From positions 75,529 through 139,528 of the forward strand of contig NW_006768842.1 of assembly GCF_000204055.1 (NCBI RefSeq): a DNA stretch of 64,000 bases. The letters are read 5' to 3'. Shown here piece by piece: positions 55,573-64,000 of this stretch (position 1 is the first letter of the stretch; the number at the start of each line of letters is the position of its first letter). The notes beneath the pieces are model-generated. The model saw nothing but the letters and a program-made list of their open reading frames with translations. It did not search any database and was not told the DNA's origin. This DNA is from Melampsora larici-populina 98AG31. Lineage: Eukaryota > Basidiomycota > Pucciniomycetes > Pucciniales > Melampsoraceae. The translations under genes were made by a program, and so were the position numbers.

Positions 55573-58500
55573 TCATTTTTCTATATACGTTTTCAAATGC
55601 GTAAATCTTGTTGTGTCTTCTATAAATTGTGCGAGGTAAGGGAATACCGCTGGTGTGTCTAATATTTTGGTTGATGAATTTACGTCTACATTGATTTTTT
55701 CTTCTTGAAGTTTCTTTCTGAAAATTTGACGTTGTCTATTGTATCTTCTGCAAAATATGAGGAAGTGGTGTGGTGTCTCTTTTACTTTGCATGTTTCGCA
55801 TCTATCATCATCTTCGACTCCTATGCGGTGTAAGAATTGCCGTAGTGGACTGTGTCCACATCGTAGTTGGAATATTGCTGCCGCTTGGCCCTTTTCTAAG
55901 TGATTTAGTGCGTCAGCGATGTATTGGCCCTTGGTTTTGAATTTCTTAATTGAAATGGCTCTCCTTTTAAAACTTCTTTTGTGTGTCGTAAGAGGCCTCC
56001 TAAGCTTACTGGCAGAGTTACCACATCGGTGTTGCCTTCTGCTGCCTCTTTGGCCGCCTGATCAGCCTTCTCGTTCAACGTAATGCCTTCGTGGCCCGGT
56101 GTCCAATAGAGGGTGATTTTTCTATTTGATGGGATGGTCCGATGAGATTGTCAAAGCATTTTTGCTAGGTATTGTAAGGTTTTTGGTTGTACCGGGTTCG
56201 TCAGTAGTTCAAGCGCTGCTTGGCTGTCACTAAAGATTGCTAAGGATTTGTACTTAGTGGGAGATTCCGTGATTATCGTCCTATATTTCAACAGTCCTAA
56301 TATCAGCGCCATCGTCTCAGTCTCGTAGTTAGAAATACCGTGTAGTGGTCCGTAAGCTTGGCTATTGACTCCGTCCTCCAGTGCTGCTGCAGCGCCTCCT
56401 CCTACGTCTGGGATGAATGAGCCGTCCGTGAAAATCACACATGCTCCGTTCTCTTTTTCGTCCTCGATTTGTTTGGGCACCCGGTCTTTCACTATATCTC
56501 GCTTTTCCCCTTTGTTCTCTACCGTCCACTTTGGTTCAGACCAAGGCGGGTCCGGATAGGGATGTATCGTTTCTACAGTCATATTCGTAGGCAGCAACAT
56601 GTCAGTCTTCCGTAGCATTCTGTGTGTTGGACTTAAGAGCTTTTGTGGTGTGTGGAAAAGTTCGTTATCTAGGATTTGTCTTGTCGGATGTTTTTTCGGT
56701 GCTGTTAGTCTTTTGTAAGCAAAGTTGTGGTTGTATCGGATTGCTAAGTCTTTGAAAGATATCATGTTAGCGTCATGAGTCATATGATCTATGGGCAAGC
56801 TTTTAAAGGCTCCTAATGCTAGTCTATTAGCTGCGTTTTGTAATAGGTTGAATATTTTGGTGACTTTACCCTCCGTTTTAGTATTAAACCACACCACGCT
56901 TCCAAACAGAATCCGTGGCTTGAGAATTGCTATGATCAGTGTTTTTGTCTCCTTGGGGCTATTTCCCCAATAGCACTTGTTAATCCTGTTTATCTGTGCT
57001 ATTGTCATTTTTCCCCATTGATGCATGCGTTGGATGTGTGGGCCAAAGGATAATTTAGGATCAACCCATAGTCCTAGCCATCGTAGTTCTGTAGTTCGCG
57101 GTTGCAGTACCTGGTTCCCAAAAAGCACATTTGGGTTAGCGTGTTTCTTGTGAGTGAAGTGCATGACTTGTGCCTTCTTCTGATCAAAGATTGCACCGTG
57201 TTGTCTACCCCATTCTAATGCTCGTTCTCCTTCTTCTTCTAGATCTAACACATTCAAGTCAATGTCCTTATTAGCAACAAGGTGAGTAATGTCGTCAATG
57301 AATCCCAGGGATATCTTGTCCGATTTCACATCAACCTCTAGGTTGATGAGTAAAGTTGAGTTGTATATAATGTATAGTATCACCGAGAGCGGGGAACCCT
57401 GCGGTAGACCATCTTCTACGTCGAATTTCTCCGATAAAAAATCTTGGAGCCTAAGGTCGGTAGTTCGGTTGTCGAGGTAGTCCTCCACTTGTCGCACTAT
57501 GTATTCTGGGCAGTTTCTTTTGCGTAAAGTGTCAGTTAATCTCTTTTTGTGTACGGAAGGATAGGCAGATTTTACATCAAGGAATAGTCCCGACACTACC
57601 TTCCCTTCTCTCCATTTGTGATATATCCATGACGAAAAGATGACAAACGCATCATCTGTGCTGTGCTGTTGCCTTCCTCCCATATGGCCTTCAGCTAGTA
57701 CATCATTTGTTTCGGCCCAGTATGTGATACGTCTTGTTATTACTGTTTCGAATACCTTACCCAAGCAACTTAGCAGTGCTATAGGCCGGTATGCTCCCGG
57801 TTCTGAGTAGTCGTCCTTGTCATGTTTTCTCAGGATTGCGGTCGTAGCTGTCCTCCACGCTTTTGGAAAGTAGCCAAGCGTCAGGCAGGCTTCAAATAGT
57901 TTAGTTAGTGTTGGTACTAAGATGGACTCAGCTGTTTTTAGTAGTTCATTTGGTATTCCATCACCTCCTTTTGCTTTCCTTGATGGGAGTTTCTTGATTA
58001 TCTCGGCAACTTCATGTTCTGTTACCTGATGGTGGGGTGTTGGTACGTCCGTCCTCTGGGTATCTGTACAGTCCGACGTGTCACAGACGTTGTTTACAAT
58101 TGAAGTACCAGCAAACAATAACTCAGCTTGTTCGTTTTTGTCAGTAGCTAGTGATTGGTCGTTCCTATAAAGCGGTGCCACAGCGTTTGTTCCTTGGTTT
58201 TGGGTGTACTTAAAAGCCTTGAACATTAGTCCTCCCTGTGTCTTGGCCAGGAATTCTCTCCAGTGTGTGCGTTTCAAGTCTTGGATGAAGGACTTTACGT
58301 AATTATTCCATTCCCAATAGCACTGGGCCGCTTCGTATGTACCGCTGAGGATCATCCAGCGCCGAGCTCTATTTCTCTCCTTGATGAGAGGTCTCAGTCG
58401 TTCCTCGTCCCACCACGCTTTGTGGCGATGATTGTTAGTCTTGACCATCTTTCCCTGTTTGAAGAAAGCTTGAGTGATCGAATCTGTTACTAAATTCACC

Positions 58501-59486
58501 GTGTCGTCAACATCCTTAATTGAGTTTAGGGTTTCTGAGATGCAACTTAAGCTATTTTCCACGTCATCACAATATGTTGCCTTGTCCAGTTTGTCCAGCT
58601 TCGCCGAGTTGTGTTCTTGTGTTGCCTGCATTTTGTCTAGTTTTATTTCTGTTAGCAGCATTTGATGGTCTGATCCGTAGTTGTTGCTTGTGGTCTTGCA
58701 CATTACCTCCTGTTTTGAGAGTTCAAAATTAATCCACGTGAGATCTAGGGTTGTTGGCTTTCCCCTAGCGCGTGGGTAGAAGGTTGGGATGTTCTTTTGG
58801 GATTGAATCTTGAATCCAGCACGTCCGCACATTTTAATGAGTTCTTTAGATAACGGGTGGGTGTGGTGATAGTTTGTCGGGTTCCAGCTTGGGTGATGTA
58901 GGTTTGCGTCCATCCCCACGATGGTTGGTGTGTGCCGGTCGTTATGTCTGTTAAACCAGGTGTCCAATACCGGTAAGCCTGTGTTGTGTCTTGGAGGATT
59001 GTAAACAGACAAGATACGCAGTTTTGGGATCCTAGCGTCGTTTTCTGTAATCTCTATTGCCGTGATGTAAGGTGACCTGCTTGGTAATGCTGCGATGTTC
59101 CAAGAGGGCATTCTTTTGGACACATAGATTCCTGTTCTGGTTTTTTCATCGTACGTCTTTGCTGTGTAGTCGTAGGCCATGAAATCGTGCCACGCCGGGT
59201 GTTGTGGTATTCTGAGTGTATGTGGATTTATCCACGGTTCCTGTAATATAAGTATGTCAAATAGTTCGTCAGCTAGTAGATTTTCCAGCACAACTTGCCT
59301 ATTGAAGCAGTTCAGTTGTGCGATTTTCAAACTTGTTCTTTCTGGGATAAAATCATTGTCAGTATTGATATTTTCAGGTGCTTTGTGTGTAGGTTGTCTT
59401 GATGTATTAGTGGGATGAAAAGAAAAGGGAGAGGAGGAGGAAGAAGGGAGACTGCGTATATCTTGAGCAAGGTTGTATCTTAACAT
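55573..59486 (-). pseudogene. LINE ORF2: endonuclease, reverse transcriptase, RNase H
   Basis: Starts at 59486, overlapping the ORF1 stop by 7 nt (ATGTTAA), which suggests translation by reinitiation. An N-terminal APE-type endonuclease (LKIAQLNCFNRQ, ILQEPWINP, VGMDANLHHPSW, DHQMLLTE) is followed by reverse transcriptase with KAKGGDGIPNELLK, FLDVKSAYPSV, GLPQGSPLSVILY and the GFIDDITHL active-site motif (FIDD in place of the usual FADD/YADD). RNase H follows (VIFTDGSFIPDVGGGAA, ETMALILGLL, FSDSQAAL). The frame stops at TGA 56151-56153 but homology resumes at once (ITLYWTPGHEGITLNEKADQ), so the RNase H end lies past a nonsense codon, possibly a CGA-to-TGA change. One more base is missing in an A-run near 55970. 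Beyond it the C-terminal zinc knuckle CETCKVKETPHHFLIFC is readable to the stop at 55573. Two lesions make this copy defective unless they are base errors. Confidence 0.9.
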
Positions 59487-60841
59487 GATTGAGTTGGTGG
59501 TGAAGGTAGACCCTTTGATCTAATTGGGCAGTTGGCACTTGAGACAGAATGTGCGTATTTCAGGTTTGTCTTGTCAATTGTAGCTGCAGGATTCAGTGAT
59601 GTGTTGTAGTTCACACATCGTATACAGATAGGGATCTCAGTTGGGGGACTTGGGCAAGTTCTCGAATCGTGGTCTTCACTGCAGTGTTTACAAACAAGTT
59701 TGTTTTTGCATTGCAAGCTTATGTGACCAGGTTCTTGACAACGGAAGCATTGTACACGTGTCTTCTTGCATGCCCTCACCCTCAAACTGTTTCCTTCAAA
59801 GTACACTGAACCCCTGGTCATTAACATAGTCAGCTCTTTGTCCAATAGATTAACCAAGATAGAGCCTGAGACTTGTCCTGTTTTAGGTTTGCTGAGCCAT
59901 CTGATCGAGTGGATCTTTTCTGCCGGGATTGGATTCTGAGACGCAAGTGTGGATTTGATTTCTTCTAGTTTTTCGAAGAATTCCATGGGTACCGAGTCGA
60001 TTACGATAGGGAAAACTGCGGGTGTTGTGATCAATTCAGGATCAGCTAATGTTGACCACAGGCTCCGGTTGTCCAACAGCCATTCTGCCTCAGATTTGGT
60101 TGCTGTATACAGTTTTACATTACCCATAGGCAAGCTTGCAGCTCCTCGAATCTCGAGTCGGCGACCTGCAATCTTAACATCTAGTTGAGTTAATGCTTCG
60201 TTTACACGTTTCACAATTTCTGTTGACTTTACGCCTTCAAATGGTTTCTTTCCCTCGATGCTCCTGATTACGACTTGGCTTGGGCGAAACGCATTGATGA
60301 TCTTATTCGGTGGGGCCGGTTGCGGAGTCTGAGGCGAGGTAACTTTCATTCCCTGGGTCGCTACCGCTGTCCAGGTGGGTGGTTTCGCAGGGAGGCCGTT
60401 ACGGTGTAGGATCTGGGTCGGTTGGTTCAAGGTACTGGTGCGTGATTCAGTTAGCGTGGCCAGTTGTTGCTCGATCTTGTCTAACCGTTTTGCAGCTTCA
60501 CTCGAGGCCTTGAGTTGGGATTCCATCGCATTGAGTTTTAGAGCTGTCTCTTCCATTGATAGGCTTAATGCTAAGACGATTTCGACCAAGTGCGCCGGTA
60601 TCACAACATCGCCGTTTTCAAGCTTGTTTGTCGACAGTTGCTTCAGGATCTGGGATAGCGATTTACTACCAATCCGTTGGCCTAGAGCAGGGAGGTCTTC
60701 CGATCGTTCCTGGGTTGTTTCGATGTCCATGATCTGGTCACTGTCCGGTAACGCGTCTCTTCGCGCGTTCGACGCGTCCGGGCGGCCCAGTGTCGGTGTG
60801 AAACGTGTCTTTCGGGGGACGGAGGGGGAGGTAGGTGGCAT
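59480..60841 (-). CDS. LINE ORF1: gag-like nucleic-acid-binding protein
   Basis: An intact 453-aa frame. It would coat the element RNA and help its nuclear delivery. A Ser/Thr/Pro N-terminus precedes a predicted coiled coil (about residues 105-145, LSLSMEETALKLNAMESQL). A central RNA-binding-like region (about 185-360) contains VVIRSIEGKKPFEGVKSTEI and PIVIDSVPMEFFEKLEEIKS. Cys/His knuckles near the C-terminus are CFRCQEPGHISLQC, a CX2CX4HX4C knuckle, followed by CKHCSEDHDSRTC. The start is the first ATG of the long frame, 150 bp inside the element. The frame ends in the ATGTTAA overlap with ORF2. Confidence 0.9.
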   Translation of the reverse strand: MPPTSPSVPRKTRFTPTLGRPDASNARRDALPDSDQIMDIETTQERSEDLPALGQRIGSKSLSQILKQLSTNKLENGDVVIPAHLVEIVLALSLSMEETALKLNAMESQLKASSEAAKRLDKIEQQLATLTESRTSTLNQPTQILHRNGLPAKPPTWTAVATQGMKVTSPQTPQPAPPNKIINAFRPSQVVIRSIEGKKPFEGVKSTEIVKRVNEALTQLDVKIAGRRLEIRGAASLPMGNVKLYTATKSEAEWLLDNRSLWSTLADPELITTPAVFPIVIDSVPMEFFEKLEEIKSTLASQNPIPAEKIHSIRWLSKPKTGQVSGSILVNLLDKELTMLMTRGSVYFEGNSLRVRACKKTRVQCFRCQEPGHISLQCKNKLVCKHCSEDHDSRTCPSPPTEIPICIRCVNYNTSLNPAATIDKTNLKYAHSVSSANCPIRSKGLPSPPTQSC

Positions 60842-60991
60842 GCGAGAGATTTTGAGAGCGATAGGGTGGTTTGTGATTGGTTTAAGGATGAGGAGGGTGA
60901 TGTGGTGATAGGACGATTAGAAAGATGGAACGCGATTGCGCAGTCACTGCGGAAAAGTTAACTGTGGTGGTTCGAGTTCAAAATTCACCCC

Positions 60992-61808
60992 TCTGTCAAC
61001 AAGTTGACCCGTAGTTGTACAATGGTAAAGCAGACTCGGCTGGACTTTACCTCAGCCGATCAGAGCCGATCTCGATCACTGAGAAGTTGTGTTGAGATTT
61101 GGATAGGTTTACCACCCGGGTCTCGGAGTCTTCGAGGCAGTGTAAGCTCACCGGAGGAGAGGCTGGACCTAACCACAGTTGCAGCAAGCGAGTTCCGAGA
61201 TCTATGTATGTAAAATGTGCGAACTTGTTTTTTTTGTTTCTTCGGTTTCTTTCCAAGCTCAACTACATAAGCCCCTCGCGCGGCCGCGTCCGGCCGTTGT
61301 AGGAAGTATCTACATCATCTGTGCAATCAAGATTGTGAGTTTAGGCTCCCACCGAACCTTGGCTTCGTCTGTCTCGAGTCACTCTCAATGTACTCACTCA
61401 CGCTATAGGAAGTCAAGTGAAGCGGCCAGTCAGCGCGGCGAGCAACATCCGGCCGCGAATCTGATGATTCAACTACAGACATAACAGCGTCCGTCGATCA
61501 GGATTGTGACATAGAATCATACGTAAGAAAGAGAAAGCAACTTTAAAAGGTAGGAGTTTACCTAGTGTGCTTCCTTTCTTACGATCGCTGTATACAAAGC
61601 AGAAGAATACAAGTTTTGTATATATATCGACCTCCCTCAACCCACGTTGGCTCTTCGTCCCTTCAATTCCATTCAAGACACCCTTACACAAAATTTCATC
61701 ACCTATTTAAAATTGACTTTGTGTACACACTCGCATCTTTCATCCAAAATCTTACTCTGTCTGCCTTGACCCGCTTTTGTCATCATTCATACTCTGAGAC
61801 CAGACTGA
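60992..61808. other. upstream region of the ABC transporter gene
   Basis: Holds the right copy of the LINE target duplication (60992-61003) and then about 800 bp before the transporter start, with a TATATAT motif near 61619. No gene seen. The LINE has landed in or near the promoter. Confidence 0.5.
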
Positions 61809-64000
61809 ATGTCTACCGCAACCCCAGATCAGCATCACGATATCCAACCTGCCACCGCTCCATCCCGACCAGACTCCAGTATCACACGCGCTGATAGTCG
61901 TAGTTCTCTTGAATCGAATGGCGCGAAGGCTCCCAAAGACACGGAGGGAAACCAAGTCCAACGGGAGAGTGTAGTGAATGTCGCTCGCGCAGAGGCTGAA
62001 TTTGCCGAGCTCAGGCGTCAATTGACTCATATGTACGTTCGCCGCAAAATAGACTGCTACCGAGAGACAGCTCCTAACCATTACTGTCTGTTCACGCGCG
62101 CCCAATTAGATCCGCCTCCCGCAGTCGTGATTCGCTCCCGCTTGATAAGGAGAAAGATCAAGAGGGCGGCGAGTTTGACTTACTTGATTACTTGGTATGT
62201 CTTCATTCATCTCCCGACGTGTAGACTTGGCAGCCCCCTATGCTTCAATGATCGTATGTGGTTTGGGTCCATCGCGATCCTTCACAATCACTCTTATGAT
62301 CTCTTGAAGCGTTTGTCATCAATCTGCTCCCAATAGACATATGTGTGAGGCCATCGCTTTTCAACAGGCTGTCTATGGGTGGCTTTATTGCTCGTCTATC
62401 TAGCGTCTTTTTACCTTCCCAGCTGTCCTGCCCGAAGACTCCAATATTCTCCCAGTCAGAAACACTAATGTTGTGCGTTGTGCAATGATTGTAGCGGGGC
62501 GAGTCCCACCAGAGGGAAGCACATGGCTTTCGCCACAAGCGCCTCGGTGTCATATTCTCCGACCTCTCAGTTACTGGCATGGGTGGTATACGGCTTCCAA
62601 TCCGTACTTTCCCCGATGCCATCAAGGAGTTTTTCTTATTCCCGGTCATCGCTGTCATGATGCGTGTCATGAAGAAGACCCCAAAGTCGATCTTATCAGG
62701 CTTCAATGGATTCGTGCGTCCCGGAGAAATGTGCTTTGTATTAGGTCGACCAAATTCAGGTTGCTCCACATTCCTCAAAGTCATCACAAACCAAAGAATC
62801 GGATTTTGGGATATCGGTGGCGCAGTTGAATATGGAGGCATCGATGCAGCAACTATGGCTAAGGAGTTCAAGGGAGAGTACGTGTCTTCCTTGTTTTATG
62901 ATGCTCCTGAATTTTGATGCTGATTATGGTTATGTATGTACGATCTCGTACTTCAGGGTCGTCTACAACCCCGAGGTAATTTCTTCCTCATCGCCTTCGC
63001 AAACGAACTTCTACGCTGGATACGCTTGTGCTAACTTTTTCTCGTCATGTAGGACGATATACATTATCCTACTCTCACCGTTGGGCAGACACTAGACTTT
63101 GCTCTTTCCACAAAGACGCCTGCTAAACGTCTTCCTAACCAGACCAAGAAGCTTTTCAAGGCGCAAGTACTAGAAGTCCTTTTGAAGATGCTGGGAATTC
63201 CACATACGAAAGACACATGTATGTATATCTCAATATTTACTTGAAAGGAACAAGATGGCCGATCTGACTTGACCATTCTCGTATAGATGTCGGAAGTGCA
63301 GAGGTTCGCGGAGTATCCGGAGGTGAACGAAAGCGTGTGTCAATAGCAGAGATGTTTACAACCCGAGCTTGCGTACTTTCGTGGGACAACTCCACTCGAG
63401 GTCTTGATGCTTCTACCGCCCTCTCGTATGCCAAGTCTCTCCGGATCTTGACCAACATCTTCAAGACAACGATGTTTGTGACTCTCTATCAAGCCGGAGA
63501 GGGCATTTATGAGCAGTTCGACAAGGTTTGTCTCATTAATGAAGGCCGGCAAGTCTACTTTGGTCCTGCCTCCGAGGCGCGAGCATACATGATGGGATTA
63601 GGGTACAAGAACTTGCCACGTCAAACCACAGCCGACTACCTCACTGGTTGTACTGATCCGAACGAACGTCAATTCGCCGACGGGGTCGACCCTGCTACTG
63701 TTCCCAAGACGGCTGAAGAGATGGAACAAGCATATCTTGCCAGCGACGTCTACCAACGAATGCAGGCTGAGATGAAGGTTTATCGGGCTCACGTCGAGTC
63801 AGAGAAACGCGAGCGTGAAGAGTTCTTTAATGCCGTACGCGATGACCGTCACCGTGGAGCACCCAAACGAGTCTGTCCTTGTTCTTCTTGAATCGATGAT
63901 CACATGAAGCTTATTTTCTCTTATTTTTTAGTCTCCTCAAATGGTTTCGCTTTTTACACAACTTCGAGCGCTCATCATTCGAGAGGTCCAGCTCAAACTA
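61809..64000 (+). CDS. PDR/CDR-type ABC transporter, 5' part
   Basis: Full-size fungal ABCG (pleiotropic drug resistance) efflux pump, cut by the window end. Exons 61809-62032, 62110-62194, 62495-62877, 62957-62975, 63053-63218, 63287-63870 and 63932 onward; phases agree through all of them. After a hydrophilic N-terminus, ARAEAEFAELRRQLTH begins the ABC_trans_N region. GMGGIRLPIRTFPDAIKEFF and the first nucleotide-binding domain follow, with Walker A GRPNSGCST (family norm GRPGSGCST), signature VSGGERKRVS and Walker B-like VLSWDNSTRGLDAST. The His-loop position shows YQAGE, as in fungal PDR NBD1, which is typically degenerate. The NBD tail QVYFGPASEARAYMMGLGY leads to the first membrane domain, starting at LRALIIREVQLK where the window ends. 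The substrate cannot be inferred. The LINE ends about 800 bp upstream of the ATG. Confidence 0.92.

Larger units (their letters stand above)
55297..60991 (-). mobile_element. LINE retrotransposon, near full length (5.7 kb)
   Basis: Non-LTR retrotransposon inserted in minus orientation. On the plus strand the left border is a 30-T run (55297-55326), the poly(A) tail of the copied RNA. The 12-bp sequence TCTGTCAACAAG lies immediately outside both ends (55285-55296 and 60992-61003), the target-site duplication. It carries a gag-like ORF1 and an endonuclease/RT/RNase H ORF2, as in fungal Tad-like or I-like LINEs; clade placement needs a tree. A 5' leader of about 150 bp precedes ORF1, so there is no obvious 5' truncation. 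Confidence 0.93.

Noticed and set aside
61004..61080. tRNA-like sequence (GTAGTTGTACAATGGTAAAGC) right of the LINE
   Set aside because: It resembles a tRNA A box, but no matching acceptor stem, anticodon arm or B box follows.
1..64000. CRISPR arrays, bacterial operons or riboswitches
   Set aside because: Spliced eukaryotic genes throughout and no regularly spaced direct-repeat array.

Overview
The window looks like a piece of a basidiomycete nuclear chromosome, most probably a rust fungus (Pucciniales). This rests on AT-rich DNA, many short GT..AG introns (about 60-110 nt, some bounding exons of 4-24 nt), fungal gene families (Nsp1 nucleoporin, Boi-type SH3/SAM/PH protein, PDR-type ABC transporter, Ras-family GTPase) and a very heavy mixed load of transposable elements. 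The genus is an inference; nothing in the sequence fixes it.

Layout. 1-6.6 kb: gene-poor, with a decayed WRN-like 3'-5' exonuclease on the minus strand and a nest of short Harbinger-like MITEs. 6.6-14.4 kb: NSP1, then a 19-exon haem catalase with a secretion signal whose third exon carries a 764-bp CACTA-type insertion. 14.4-18.8 kb: no confident gene; an assembly gap, a perfect 172-bp direct repeat and a possible terminal-inverted-repeat element. 18.85-19.95 kb: a Ras-family GTPase. 20.85-30.15 kb: two PIF/Harbinger elements of 4.2 and 4.4 kb, each with a plus-strand transposase and a convergent minus-strand accessory gene; the first sits inside a palindromic MITE of the same family, with a clean 3-bp target duplication. 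30.4-32.1 kb: an aftiphilin/Laa2-like trafficking protein. 32.5-33.9 kb: twin 93-bp fold-back elements and a 180-bp TA-flanked element. 34.3-39.0 kb: a Boi-like polarity protein with SH3, SAM and PH domains and an apparent C-terminal calponin-homology domain. 40.0-42.0 kb: an unrecognised basic protein on the minus strand. 42-55 kb: repeat territory with a decayed hAT transposase, a DUF6589-type relic, a CACTG fold-back element and a possible solo LTR. 55.3-61.0 kb: an essentially full-length LINE (gag-like ORF1; endonuclease/RT/RNase H ORF2) with a 12-bp target duplication, carrying a stop codon and a frameshift. 61.8-64.0 kb: the 5' part of a PDR/CDR-type ABC transporter running off the window.

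The cellular genes are unrelated housekeeping or membrane genes with no operon logic. The strongest story is transposon activity: nested insertions whose empty sites can be read from the sequence, two elements with the same 3-bp TCA target duplication, and an otherwise coherent catalase broken by one of them. Exon coordinates were worked out by hand. For NSP1, the catalase, the Ras gene, the Laa2-like gene, the Boi-like gene and the 40-42 kb gene, exon lengths sum to a whole number of codons (for the catalase, after removing the element and one target copy), which supports the models.
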